DNA of 64,000 nt, from positions 8,946,156-9,010,155 of the forward strand of contig JADWOT020000008.1 of assembly GCA_036345935.2 (NCBI GenBank), in the 5' to 3' direction. The DNA comes from Taenia hydatigena. Taxonomy: Eukaryota; Platyhelminthes; Cestoda; Cyclophyllidea; Taeniidae. The notes below the pieces were generated by a model. That model saw nothing but the letters and a program-made list of their open reading frames with translations, did not search any database and was not told the origin of the DNA. Of the stretch, positions 25,474 to 37,543 are shown in pieces (the stretch's first letter is position 1; each line of letters begins with the position of its first letter). The position numbers and the translations under genes were made by a program.

Positions 25474-25500
25474 ACAAAGGACCATTTTATGGTCCTTTGT
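25474..25500. repeat. Perfect 12-bp hairpin with 3-nt loop
   Basis: ACAAAGGACCAT, then TTT, then ATGGTCCTTTGT. The stem is perfect over 12 base pairs. It lies about 270 bp from the tRNA-Arg(CCT) gene, beyond its 3' end. It may be the remnant of a foldback element. No oligo-T follows that would make it a pol III terminator. Confidence 0.6.
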
Positions 25501-25773
25501 TAATACTAAAGAATCATAATAATCCTACTCGAGGTCAAATTTTTGTAGGCAATACTGTCACATACGGTCAGCTTCATAACTTCTGTCATTTTGCATGCCT
25601 TTATAGGCTGCGTGTATTCAAACACGCATGAAGTAGAATCTGGGCCAGCTCACGGAATGAGAAGGTTCGGAGGGTAAGAGGTGCTAAATTCGGCACATTG
25701 CATCACTTATTACTGGATACTCACCAACGTCACCGAAAGGAAAACGATTGGATTAGTGAAGTCGCCAGCAAAG

Positions 25774-25846
25774 CACCGGTGACGGGACTCGAACCCGTAA
25801 TCTTCTACTTAGGAGGCAGACGCCCTATCCATTGGGCCACACCGGT
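25774..25846 (-). tRNA. tRNA-Arg(CCT)
   Basis: Read on the minus strand, 73 nt fold with no mismatch in the acceptor stem (ACCGGTG with CACCGGT), D stem (GCCC with GGGC) and T stem (ACGGG with CCCGT). The anticodon stem is TCTGC with GTAGA (one G-T pair), the loop CTCCTAA gives anticodon CCT, and the discriminator base is G. Box A (TGGCCCAATGG) and box B (GGTTCGAGTCC) are canonical. There is no intron, and CCA is not encoded, as expected in a eukaryote. An oligo-T pol III stop lies about 30 nt downstream (25741-25744 as AAAA on the plus strand). Unlike the SINE heads, no SINE body follows, so I take this as a working gene reading AGG codons. Confidence 0.93.
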
Positions 25847-27905
25847 TCTACTTCTAGGTCTTCCCGTCGGCAGCTTCCATCCATTGCGTTTTGATCTAGT
25901 TCCTCTGTCCCGAATTTGCTATGCACTATCGCGTCAGCACAACTCCTCCTAACACCGATTTCACGAATCATCCACATCAGGCTTTTTCTTAGCTTGATGA
26001 CTCGATTTTCAGCATGGCTGTAGTAGAACGGTGGAAAGCGAATCCTTTTTGTCTCTAAGTGATCTCTCTCCACTTAGGTACTGAGGGAACTTAAACTCCA
26101 TTCCAGACATCTCTTCAAGCATCATCTTGGCTTTGACATGAAATTGGGATGGTGATGTGCTTCAAAATCATGCCTAAATCTCCTCATTATGCAGTCGATT
26201 ATTCAGTTCTACTAGAGCATATGCAAGCTTGGCACTTCTCTGTAGCCTTGCTTCTTCAGGTACCATTAAACACTTGTGCAAACATACAGGATCTCCAATT
26301 GAAATGTGTTTCGAGACCCTCCATAGTGCAGAATTCATTTTATGTCCGTAAACGGCGCATGCATTATCGATGAGGTAGAAGTGGCAATCTTTGAAGGTTC
26401 TCTTTTAAACGTTGAGAGAGCCGTTTTTTAATTTACTTGTTAACATACCATTTCAGAAGCAATCTCTCATCAGGTAAGTACAAAATGAATTCTGTTTCTC
26501 ATGGCCTCTACTTTTGCTCTAGTATTGGTTGCTCATCCGTCGGAAATGCAACAAATGCTGCATTTCGCAAACTTAGGCATTTCGGAGGACCTGCTTTGTG
26601 CGGAAGGAAATTTGAAAGATGCAACAGCCACGACTCTCGCTGATGGTGAGGCCTTGGTGTCCAAAGAGACCCGCAACACTGAAAGTCCATGCTTGCCCAC
26701 CTGCATGCCTATTTATGTTTCACTTGTTCTTTAATTAAACAGTTTATAGCGTTACTCATTTTGTTCTCAATCAATCACCTGTTTAATCCTGCTCTAAATC
26801 AACCACCCAGCTGCATTGCCTTTTGAGCGACTGTAGTTCCTTCGCTTTTATGGAGTCTCTACACATCCTTTTATCCACACTTGCATTTTAGCCCTTCAAT
26901 GGAAAGCCCAACTATTCAAACGGCTATCACTACATTGCGTCAGTTGCGCATTCCAATTGCCATTTACAAAGAAGACTCAAGCACACACCTTTGGGCTATA
27001 CCTCGTAAAGACTTGCGATTGATCAGCTTTATTGCCCTGTAGCAGAGTAGCATTCCGACCGCCGCCTGATAGAACTAGTTATATTTTTATAGCCTCACCT
27101 TCAACATTATGGAACGACATTGGCACAACAACTGTTGAATTTACTTAATAAATCATTAATAAATTCATGTAGTGAAAAGGTTTCGTGATTCACTAATTTA
27201 TTCGTCCTAATTGATGGAATACTGGCATCGGCTTCTCAAATTGTAGCATTCAATTTGGGGTATAGTCGTAGCACTACACCCGCGTATCTGTTGATAATCC
27301 AAGCCACTGCATATTTTGCCAGACGCACATTTTGAGTCACCAATAATGTAGCAAAAGAAATATGGCATCCGGGGAAATCCGCATGTCATGAAGGTAACAC
27401 AGTTATACATGAGGGCATTGTGGTTGACAAAGAAATGAGCCAGGGGTCAGGAAGGCGTGATTAGACCAACGATCCATTGACCTGCTTGAAAGCGTGGACT
27501 CTTCTTCCATAAATGTCTAAAAAAGAGCACACCGAATTCGGAAGGCATCAATTCACTTGAGCGTTTCCCAAATAAACATAGCAGCCGATTTTAAAATGCG
27601 GTGAACAGAAACAACGAAAGCGAAGAGTTCAAAATGGGATGAGGCAATTTGGAATGCAGGATTCGCCACAGCTCCATGTGGTATCAACCGATAAACACAA
27701 ATACTATGGAATTTTCTCCTCGAAAAGTTTAAACTGAATCTTATCACTCACAAATAAAGAGTACTGCAATCTTCTTGCATTTGAATACATAATATTACAC
27801 CTTCACACCAGTAAAGCTGCGATCTAAGTATGCGAGTCATCCAACCCGGCTTCTACGTCTCCTAACCACCATTAAATTATGAAATCAAACACTTACCACT
27901 GTTAG
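25847..27905. other. No gene recognised
   Basis: Just over 2 kb with short frames only. A frame at 26149-26373 begins with a fair start codon and reaches a possible GT site near 26260, but no partner exon was found. Confidence 0.3.
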
Positions 27906-28266
27906 CTGTTTTGCAAATTGACTGCAATAGCCTGCAGGAGAAACCATTCTTTCCATAAAGAACAGTAGTTGCTAATAATCTACTGCTATGCTCTCGTAAG
28001 CTGGAACGAGTATGCTAATGAGCGAACTACAACTATGTAAACCATGACGCGATGCGGTCCATTGGTAGCAAGGAACTGTGCTAGCAGGGCTGTTATTGCG
28101 ATGACTTGAATGAAGGGCCAGCCATTGCAAAAGAAGTCTCAAATGAAGGATCTTAGCTCATATAAATGAGTATTCGAGTGTAAAATGCAATGTCCTGCTA
28201 AAACACTAACGAAAAGCGTGGTTTTATGAAATGTCACCTCGTATTTTTTCCCATTTTGTTACTCAG

Positions 28267-28743
28267 GGTGTGAGAGATCCAACATTCTTCGAGAACTTGC
28301 CACAAGCCTTAGATGGAATTAAGAATCAACTCGTGTTACCGCAGTCTTTACAGAGATTTGGCACAAAACTTTCAATAGAGGTAAGAGTTAAGACATTAGC
28401 TTATTAATAAGTGCATAGATATGTTGTTTTTCGATGATCAGCTGAGCCTCAGACACCACGCATTCTAACGCAAATTGATCGCATAAGCTTGCACATACTA
28501 TTTAGAGGCGCGGCTTGAAAAACCTGGGATATTGCATTTGCTGATACCAGGCACGTAAGTATCGATGGAGATAAATCCATTAAAGACCGAAAGAACTCGC
28601 TTATAATCGTTTTATTGCAGTCATGTTAGAAATCTAATCGTCGGCATCAGGAAATGCCTAGGGAATGCGTCAAAAATTTGAAAGGCATTTTGATAAACCT
28701 TAAAGATACACTGATTTCAGTGGGCACGGCCTCACAAAGATGA
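28267..28743 (+). CDS. Two terminal exons of an unrecognised protein
   Basis: Exon 28267-28380 (38 codons) follows a pyrimidine-rich acceptor ending ACTCAG and ends at the good donor GAG|GTAAGA. Exon 28651-28743 (30 codons plus TGA) follows GGCATCAG. Both junctions are phase 0. The first exon contains ENLPQALDGIKNQ and LVLPQSLQRFGTKLSIE; the second contains ECVKNLKGILINLKDT. Against the second copy, most base differences in the NLPQALDG stretch fall on third codon positions, which suggests past selection on the protein. I do not recognise the family and found no upstream exon, so this may be the 3' end of a gene or an exon carried by a mobile element. Confidence 0.4.
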
Positions 28744-30411
28744 TCGCTCAGAAACCACGTTGGTAACAGGTGCCTAGTATCATCTATTAAGAAATTTGCC
28801 TAGAGTCTCACAAACATTAGGAAGGAAGGATAAAGCATTTATCACTAAAGTGGTATACGACGAAGCTATGAAATTTGGAGTTAAGGTGCCGGCTACTTGT
28901 GCCGCCGCTGCAATGCATTTGTTATCTTCAAGTTTCCTGAAACTGTACATAGCATTAAAAATGAATGCCTAATGATAATCCAAATGTTTTTATAAGCGAA
29001 AAGTCTAATATTTTGCGTGCCACGTAATTTTATTCAAGAATAATATGGTACGGAAATAGACAATTTGATCGTGTCAGAGCCAATCATGGAGATTGATCAG
29101 AGGACAGTTGGGTGTGGTCAGAGCAGCTAGTCAATAGACTGCGTAATAACCTGATTCCTTTTCTCCGAAATCCCAAAAAGAGCGCACCGACGGTGAAAGT
29201 TAGTACACCACCGCAATAGGGTCAGGGAGCATTTTGGCCACTGCGCCAAGTTGTCCTTTTGTAGGTGGCCTTGGTTTTCGAAGCAGCCAAAGTTTCGAAC
29301 AGATCACTTACAATGCTCCAGCGGTTGTATTGCCTACAATAATGAGACCAGTTGGGGCTAACGATTTGTATCAGCTTAATCCGCATTCATAAATAAAAAA
29401 AATTAAATGCTCATTGCTGATTCTGCTGTTCTACAAATTAGCCGAGGACAAATGATTGTGATCGCAATCAATGAAGGGGCAAACAATAAAGAACCGCATT
29501 TTCCATGCCCCATTCATCCCGATCTACTTCACTGAAACTGATCTTGATAGTATAAATGCCTGACCAGTACGCTAGAGTTCTAAGGCGAGCCAATTATGGC
29601 TGCATGGGGCGAAATGGAGTTTTGAATGCAATTCATTAACTCAACAACTACAGAGACATAGACAATTAGGTGAGCTGTAGCAAGTAGAAGTGCGTTCTAA
29701 TTTTAACAGCCCCAGAATTGTAACTAAATAGAGTTTGTGCTTGAAGAAAGGAAACTTAACGAAATCCTAGGCTTCCTTAATCGCTGCTGACACGATTGAC
29801 CTTAATTTTAACCAGTGTGTGCCTCGAATGAATCGCTACCTGATCAGAACGACGCCTTCACTTGCTACCATTGATTTCTTCCCTACTTCTTCCGGTTGCA
29901 TTTTTTGTGGGTAGTTGCTTTAGTTCTCGGCTTCTAACTTTATATAGATTCGTATTTCTGTTCTGTCCCTCCTTACTGGTCCTTAAGATGCCTTTATTTT
30001 CTTTAGGTCTGCGGATTACCGGTCAGGAGTAATAGTCAAAAAACATTTTAAATGCGCGTAAGTGAACAAACCTGGTAACCGTAACGCCCTTAACTGCCTG
30101 GATAATTAGTCGAACAGTCGACCGGCCAACAAGCCTGCAGATGCACGTAATGTTTTACAGTATGTAGCCGTACCCGTTGGAAATTCGTACGCTTTGAATG
30201 TAAGCAGACGCGGAGTAGCACGTGAGCTGCAAGCAGCGAGAATGTATGGAGAAGTAAGCAGAGAAGCAGAGAAATTAAAAAAATGGATTTGATGTAAAGG
30301 CTAAAAATGCAGAGCATTTGTAATGCTGGACGGAAAAGCCTTGAAGCACTATCATTAAAAGACAAATAAGGAGGATAGCGTGAGTGGGAATGCAGTGTAA
30401 AGGTACACGCC

Positions 30412-30433
30412 GATGATGATGATGATGATGATG
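30412..30433 (+). repeat. (GAT)7 microsatellite
   Basis: A short trinucleotide run in D1. The matching place in D2 (about 36767-36783) is interrupted by GTT units. Confidence 0.9.
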
Positions 30434-30443
30434 AAATAGAGGG

Positions 30444-30716
30444 ATGCGTGGGAGCGGATTATGCCATGCTAACGTAATCACAAGTTGTGTTAGTTATATT
30501 TTGGTTGCCAGCAAAGCAAACACAACCCTAGGATGGTTCACTGACGCGTTCTCTGGCTTGGTGCTGCATGAAGTCATAAATGTCCCTGAATATTACATCC
30601 TTGCTTCCACTTCAGCAGCCGCAGTCTCCAAATTAGCGGCCCTGCTTACAATAGGGACCACTGCCTATGCCTTCATGTTTTCCTTTAGCGGAAATATAGA
30701 GTTTCCAATACCATGA
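30444..30716 (+). CDS. Open frame, intact in D1 only, doubtful
   Basis: A 90-codon frame ending at the stop after NIEFPIP, with hydrophobic runs (ALLTIGTTAYAFMFSF). The aligned stretch of D2 (about 36797-37068) keeps much of the wording, including LHEVINVPEY and STSAA-VSKLAALLTI, but has two in-frame stops. No splice sites or known domain were found, and changes are not concentrated on third positions. It may be a decayed exon or chance. Confidence 0.15.
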   Translation: MRGSGLCHANVITSCVSYILVASKANTTLGWFTDAFSGLVLHEVINVPEYYILASTSAAAVSKLAALLTIGTTAYAFMFSFSGNIEFPIP

Positions 30717-31130
30717 CACGGTGATTTAAACGGAGAATGGTTGCGGACTCCACCTTGACAACTGTGGCCAGTTTTGGCACCAAATTTCGCACACAGATGA
30801 CTGACATGGCGGAAACATTAATCGTTTTGGGAGACGTAGACCGCGCGCTGTGGCAAAAGTGGTCCCTTACTGCAGTGGAAAAATGCGATACTTAATGATT
30901 TTGGTGTGCTTTTTATAGACCTTCATACCCTGGTCACGCCTCACTAACCTCTGAGTTATATCGCGTGTCAGCCCCAATACCCTCCTGTTTGGATGCTGCT
31001 TTCATAACATGTGGATTCAGAAGGTGTTGCTTTCAGCGCCCTACATAATTTATGGTGTAAAATATGCTATGAATAAAAACATGGGTTACACCATTCTCGT
31101 AGATTATCAATTGATATTCTTTTAGAAATC

Positions 31131-34100
31131 TGCGACTCATCCAAAGGCAAATGTTTTTGCTATCAACGCTTTTAGCTTCTGCACAAGCGGGCATTCACCT
31201 CAACTTTAAGCTCCATGCCTTAGTTGAATAGCACTCTTGAGCCGCGAGATAATCAAAGCCTTTTCAACGTCTGCGAAATTTGAAGCGACTTTGCAAATAA
31301 TTATAGTTTGCAATCGTCAAGAATGCCATTTCTAAATGGACGTCAGAGCATGGCACGTGGCGTTAACACCAGGGTTCTAAGCGGTGTCTTTTGAGAACGC
31401 CAATGCAATTAGCAGGAATTCGGAACAACTGAAGCAAAAGTGTAGCAATGAAATGCCGCCTTTGATTCCTTATCAGTTTTGCGTATCAGCTAATGCAGTA
31501 ACTTGCCTATTTTGACAGAATCCGCTGATCAGCTGTTCATTGATTTTATTCTAAGTCCTTTCAAAGCATAAGTAGCTTTAGTAAACAAACGCAACATTTT
31601 TCGGTCCTTTATTTTTTGATTATAGTATAGTACTCATACACTGAAGTCTTTCATAGTCCTTTGCTTTATTAAAATCTATTTATTCTAGTATTCTGCCCAT
31701 GCATGAAAAGTGCAGACATAGAGTCAGTGACCTAGGATGATCTACTTCTTTTCTACAGCATGGACAATAATGAATGTTGATATTGTAAGGCTTCATTTCG
31801 GTATAGCCCCATTTTATTGGCTGACATTTATCTGACAAAATTCGAGGGGACATAAAAAGGACCCAAAGCTGCAGCATTAGCACCCTCCTTTTGTTCATTG
31901 AGTTAACCACACCCCTACCGTGCGAGTTCGATTTTATTGGGCATATCACGTCTCCGCTTTCCGCCTCAACTTATAGTATCCTTTTTCACTATCGCGTACA
32001 TTTCTATCCTATGGTAAAACGATGGCTATCATGGCTAAAAATGTGTTTGCTTACCTTTTTGCTCTCTTGTTCTTCTTTGTTTATTTAGTTAGCCAGTCTG
32101 CAAAGTTAGAGTCAAAGACTAAACGAGGCAGCAAAGCCAGCATCGTCTGTCTAGGCCTACTGACATCCCCATCTATCTCTAAATCTCATGACTGGCATGA
32201 TCCTGTTTCAATTTTTAAATTACCCGCCCACCCCTTAATTCCTTCTTCCTCTCCTCTGCTTGTGGAATTTGTGGGAGTTACTCTGGACCGTATATAAATA
32301 ATATGTGAAGCTGGCTAAGCCTGTCCACGATACTCGCAGGAGGCCGAGAATTCGGAAGTAGGTAATTTGGTAATGAGAGTGGGCGGAGTTGCTAGAAGGA
32401 GGTAAAAGTGTCAAAGTCAGGCCTATAATTGCAAGTTTGCTTGCCTTTATGTCCAGACGAATTTGAAGGCGGGATTTAAGTACGCGTGAGACGAATGGAA
32501 GATTAAAAGCACATGTAGAATTTGTGCATGATTGAAGAAGGTTCAGCTAGCTTTGGTTGCAGCTCAAGCAGTTGATTGTGTCAAAAGCCATGTTACTGTT
32601 TTACGCAGTGTAGAGTTGCAATTATTTAAGCCTTCAGTGAGGGATGATTGTATTCCTATGCATAAGCATCAATGTCGGTGCTACAAAGACTTAAGAGTGA
32701 AGGTCTTACCATGGTAAGAAGAAGCCCAGTGCTCACTGCTGCACAGAGCGGTTCCGCATTCTTTACTGAGGATAATCTCACACCTACATAATTACATCTA
32801 AGGTTTTGCTCAAAAGGACTATTTCTTTGGGAACAAAATGTCTCGTTATGTAGTCTCGTAATGAGTTTGTTCATCCACGTAAAAATTCAGTCTATGGGGG
32901 CCGCACTTACTCTTCCGGCTGTGCTAATGACCTTTTAGCCCATCCACAGGGAAGTAAGTTTCACGTTTTCCAAGCCACTTTAGCATATTACGGCGTCAAT
33001 GAGGAACCGGTACACTAATTTACTTGCACGGTCTTATTCACCAGGGATTTAGAATATCGTACAAGCTAAAACCCCTGGCGACCAACAAACAAACGGCAAG
33101 GTGCACCAAACCACACACAAATTGAAAGTAATTGGCTAAAATGACAAGGCAACCTGCTACAGTATCGGAAAGTCAATGGAACGTACTTCACAAGCATCGC
33201 ATGATTCGGCACCATTATATGGAGGCGCTCTGAAGTTGGGATATAACCATCAACAAATAATCCACCGAAGTGGGAAACATTAAGAAACCATGCCAGAGCT
33301 TTTCTCAATTATTTAGAATTTCGATGCTTACAAAGAAGCAATGCGCAATCCAATCAGCTGCAAACCAGTCGCCATGTGGACCTAAAGTACCTCTACTTAT
33401 GTCAGCTTTCTCCTGTTTCCAATGCACCTAAACATTATTATAAACAACCAGCCATTTCTTGTCATTTTCTTCCCTGTCCCTATAGCCGCCCGTCTATTTG
33501 CGTTTTATTATTTTATTTGTCTCGTTTAAATATTTTTTATCTATGCGTTGACTACGGCTTTAAATGCCAACCCAGTAGTTGAGTTTTCAAATTGCTGGGC
33601 TACGCAATAACCCTTCTAGTCGGTTGAATGGAGGCACTTATTCCAAAATTTTTTAAAAACAGCCTTTGATAAGTCGCGTGTTTCAAGGTCAGCTTAATTA
33701 GGACTACATGTTTGCTTGAGTCTTCTAGAGTAAAAACGGAATTACTCATAAGCATGGCGGCTTCGTTGGCTAGGCGGGGATGCAGTTTGGAGCTATTTAT
33801 GCTCCAGCCATATTTGAGTACTTTGCCAATTCAGACACTGAAAGCGTGTACAGTCCATCAGTGAAGTAAGAAGAGGCGGCGAGAATTGTTATTCGCCTGT
33901 AGAGCAAATTTGCAGCAACAAATTCTTGCCCATCTGAGGAGTGTGCGCTATTTCAAAGAGTGCATCACTAGTCTTCATATGCCATCTATTCAGCGGACAA
34001 ACTGACGATAAAGTGGTGGCTCACGAGCACCAGAACTGCCTCAAAGCGGCCGGTTAGAAGACTGCGACCTGTGAATTAGACCTATTCTCCTGCCCAGTGG

Positions 34101-34325
34101 ATCCTTTCCTTCACCCGTCATCTGCGTCTTAACGGAGGCAATTAGTCGAGATGATAATGTGCAAAGCGTCGCTAAAAGAGATAAAGCAAACTTTACATTT
34201 TCGGGCTTTATGCACTTGGCCAACCAAAATATTACACAAAAATTTTATCACTAGCATGTTTGCCGGCCGTGAAATTTTAGAATTGACAGCTCCTTTTAAT
34301 GAATGGAAGCAAAAATTTGTGAGAA
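31131..34325. other. No gene recognised between D1 and D2
   Basis: About 3.2 kb of unique sequence with short frames, apart from the fragment at 34148-34265 that matches 21208-21345 inverted. Confidence 0.3.
32022..32297 (+). CDS. Possible small secreted protein, doubtful
   Basis: A 91-codon frame beginning with ATG. Residues 1-28 (MAIMAKNVFAYLF, then ALLFFFVYLVSQS) have the form of a signal peptide: short basic start, hydrophobic core, polar small-residue end. A basic segment (KLESKTKRGSK) follows, then a stretch rich in Pro and Ser. There is no known domain and no second copy to test selection. Signal-like N termini arise easily by chance in AT-rich DNA, so I keep confidence low. Confidence 0.2.
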   Translation: MAIMAKNVFAYLFALLFFFVYLVSQSAKLESKTKRGSKASIVCLGLLTSPSISKSHDWHDPVSIFKLPAHPLIPSSSPLLVEFVGVTLDRI

Positions 34326-34400
34326 ACGCAAATAAAATCCATTTTTGGACCATTAAATCACGTACTAATATTATAGGCTACGCTTACCTTCGCGATCTTG
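34326..34400 (+). repeat. Direct repeat R1 flanking D2, left
   Basis: A 75-nt sequence starting ACGCAAATAAAATCC and ending CGCGATCTTG that sits immediately before the first base of D2. It recurs at 37485-37543 directly after D2, with a 16-nt deletion and a few substitutions. Confidence 0.85.
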
Positions 34401-37400
34401 CTATTTTGTAAATTGATTGCAGGAGAAATCATTCTTTCATAAAGAATGATAGTCGCCAATAAACTACTGTTATGCTCTCGTAAGCTGAAAGAGTATGCTA
34501 GTGAGCGAACTACCAGTATGTGAATCATGACGCAGTGCAGTCCATTGGTAGCAAGGAACTGTGCTAGCTGGGCTCTTTTTGCAATGATTTGAATGAAGGG
34601 CCTGCCATTGCAAAAGAAGTCTCAAATGAAAGAGTGTAAAACCCAGTGTCCTGCTAGAACACTAACAAAAAGCGCGATTTCATAAAATGTCACTTTATAT
34701 TTTGTCCTATTTTTTCACTCAGAGTGTGAGAGATCCAGCATTCTTTGATGCATTGAGTACCAATAATCTCCTCAAAGAACGAGAACCTGCCGCAGGCGTT
34801 GGATGGAATTAAAAATCAACTCGTGTTACCACAGTCATTACGGAGATTTGGCATAAAACTCACAATAGAGGCAAAAGTTAAGGCATTAGCTTATTAATAA
34901 GTGCATAGGTATGTTATTATTCGATAGATAACTGAGCCTCAGACACCACGCATTCTGAAGCAAATTGATCGTATGAGCTTTTACATTGCATTTAGAGGCG
35001 TGGCTTGAAAACCCTAGTATAGTGCATTTGCTGATATCAGATATGTATGTATCGTTAGAGGTGAATTCATTAGCGACCAAAAAGACTCGCTTTTTATCGT
35101 GAATGCGTCAAAAATTTGAAAGATATTTTGATAAACCTTAAAGACACAAAGGTTTCAGCGGAAACGGCCTCACAACGATGATCGCTAAGAAACCACGTTA
35201 GTAGCAAGTGTCTAGTATCATCTATTTAGGAATTCCCTTAGAGTCTCACAAACATTAGGAAGGAATGATAAATCATTTATCACTATGAAACTTGGGATTG
35301 GGGCGTCAGCTACTTGTGTAGCCGCTGCAATGCATTCGTTATCTTCAAGTTTCCTGAAGATGGGCCTAGCATTAAAAAGCATATCTAGTGACAATTTAAA
35401 TGTTCCTATAAGTAGAAAGTCTAATATTTTGTGTGCTGCATAATTTTATTCAAGAATAATATGGTTCGAAAATAGATAATTTAATCGCAGCAGAGCCAAT
35501 CATGGCGATTAATCAGAGGACAGTTAAGTTTTCTCCAAAATCCTAAAAAAGAGCGCATCGCCGACGAAAGTTAGTACACTACCGCAATGGGATCAGGGAG
35601 CATTGTGGCCGCCGTGTCAATTTGTCCTTTAGTAGGTGACCTTGGTTTTCGAAGGAGCCAAAGTTTCAAACAGATCACTTACAATGCTCCAGTGTCTGCA
35701 TCGCCTACAATAATGAAACCATTTGGGACTAACGATTTGTACCAGCTTAATCCGCACTTGTAAATCCAAAGAAATTAAGCCTTCATTACCGGTTCTACCG
35801 TCCTACAAATTGGCCGAGGAAAAATGATTGTGGTCGCAATCAATGAAGGGTAGACAATAGAGAATCGCATTTTCCATGCCCCATTCATCCCGATCAAATT
35901 AACTGAAACTGATCTTGATAGTATAAATGCCTGACCGGTACGCTACATTTCTAATGCTAGCCAATTATAGCTGTATGGGCAAAATAGAGTTTTGAATGCC
36001 ATCATTAACTCAACAACTACAGAGACATCGACAATTAGGTGAGCTGAAGCAAGTAGAAGTGCGTTCTAATTTTAACAGCCCCAGAATTGTAACTAAATAG
36101 AGTTTGTGCTTTGGAAAAGGAAACTTAACGAAATCCTAGGCTTCCTTAATCGCTGCTGACACGATTGACCTTAATTTTAACCAGTGTGTGCCTCGAATGA
36201 ATCGCTACCTGATCAGAACGACGCCTTCACTTGCTACCATTGATTTCTCCCCTACTTTTTCGGTTTCAATTTTTTGTGGGTATTTGCTTTAGTTCTCGAC
36301 TTCTACCTTTGCATAGATGTGTATTTCTGTTCTGTCCCTCCCCACTGGCCCTTGAGAAGTCTTTATTTTCTCTAGGTCTGCGGATTACCGCCCGAGGGTA
36401 ACAGTCAAAAAACATTTTAAATGCGCGTAAGTGAACAAACCTGGTAACCGTAGCGCCCTTAACTGCCTGCAAGCGGTTAACAAGCCTGCGGATGCACGTA
36501 ATGTCCTTCATTATGCGGCCGCACCCGCTGGAAATTCGAACCCCTTTCAAATGTGGGCAGACGCGGAGTAGCACGTGAGCTGCAAGCAACGAGAATGTAT
36601 GGAGAAGTAAGCTGAGAAGCGGAGAAATTTTGAAAAAGTGGATTTATTGTGAAGGCTAAAAATGCAAAACATTTGTAATGCTGGACAGAGAAGCCTAGAA
36701 ACATTATCATTAAAAGATGAATAGGGCGGATAGCGTGAGCGGAAATGCAGTGTAAAGGCACACGCCGATGATGATGTTGATGTTGAATTCGAGGAGAGTG
36801 TGGGAGCGGATTATGCCATGCTGACGTAACCGCAAGTTGTGATAGTTATATTTTGGTTTCCGGCTAGGCAAACATAACCCTAGAATGGTTCACTGAATCG
36901 TTCTTTGGCTTAATGCTGCATGAAGTCATAAATGTCCCTGAATATTCCATGCTCGCTTCCACTTCAGCAGCCCCAGTCTCCAAATTAGCGGCCCTTCTTA
37001 CCATATGAACCACTACTTATGCTTTCATGTTTCTCTTCAGCGGAAACACAGAGTTCCCAATGCTATGACACAATGATTTGAACGAAGCATGGTTGCTAAC
37101 TCCACCTTGACAACTGTGACCATTTTTGGCACCGAAATCCGGCCACAGATGACTAACGTGGCGGATACGTTAATCGTTTTAGGTGACATAGGCCACATGC
37201 TATGGCAAAAGTGGTCCCGTACTCCTTTGGAACAATGCGATACTTAATAATTTTTGGTGTGCTTTTTATAGACCTTCATATCCTTGTCACGCTTCACTAA
37301 CCCCTAAGTTATATCGCGTGTCAGACCCTATACTTTCCTGTTAGGCCGTTGCCCTCATAACATGTGGGTTTGGAAGGCGTTGCTTTCCGTATTCTACATA

Positions 37401-37484
37401 ATTTATTGTTCAGATTGTGTGATGAACAGAAACATGGGTTACACAATTCTCGTTGATTGTCAATTGATATCCTTTTAGAAAGCT
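34401..37484 (+). repeat. 3.1-kb direct duplication, copy D2
   Basis: Partner of 27906-31130. It carries many small indels against D1, among them a 34-nt insertion in the first exon and a deletion of about 55 nt removing the acceptor of the second exon. It is bracketed exactly by the direct repeats R1 and R2. Confidence 0.8.
34728..35182 (+). pseudogene. Broken copy of the two-exon remnant at 28267-28743
   Basis: The exon-1 core (34781-34870) still reads ENLPQALDGIKNQ and LRRFGIKLTIE, and the exon-2 core near 35100-35182 still reads ECVKNLKDILINLKDT. A 34-nt insertion before 34781 shifts the frame, the donor is GC instead of GT, and the acceptor region of exon 2 is deleted. With three separate breaks this copy cannot make the same protein. 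Confidence 0.55.
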
Positions 37485-37543
37485 ACGCAAATAAAATCCA
37501 TTTTTGGACCATATTATAGGCCACGCTTACACTCGCGATCTTG
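37485..37543 (+). repeat. Direct repeat R2 flanking D2, right
   Basis: Begins on the base after the end of D2 and repeats R1 (34326-34400) except for 16 missing nucleotides and scattered changes. It could be a long target-site duplication or the start of a further tandem unit. Confidence 0.8.

Larger units (their letters stand above)
27906..31130 (+). repeat. 3.1-kb direct duplication, copy D1
   Basis: Colinear with 34401-37484 in the same orientation, offset about 6.4-6.5 kb. Shared landmarks include atgctctcgtaagctg (27992), ccattggtagcaaggaactg (28059), gattggaatta-type exon sequence (28310), ctcaacaactacagagacat (29640), gagtttgtgcttg (29730), and aaacatgggttacac (31079). The copies begin at the same base and end within a few bases of each other, so the duplicated unit has sharp borders. 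A stretch tgcgagtcatccaa about 77 bp before the start reappears with one change right after the end (31131). Confidence 0.8.

Noticed and set aside
28860..28975. Coding-like frame VVYDEAMKFGVKVPATCAAAAMHL in D1
   Set aside because: D2 differs mainly at first and second codon positions with an 18-nt deletion, so there is no sign of protein constraint.
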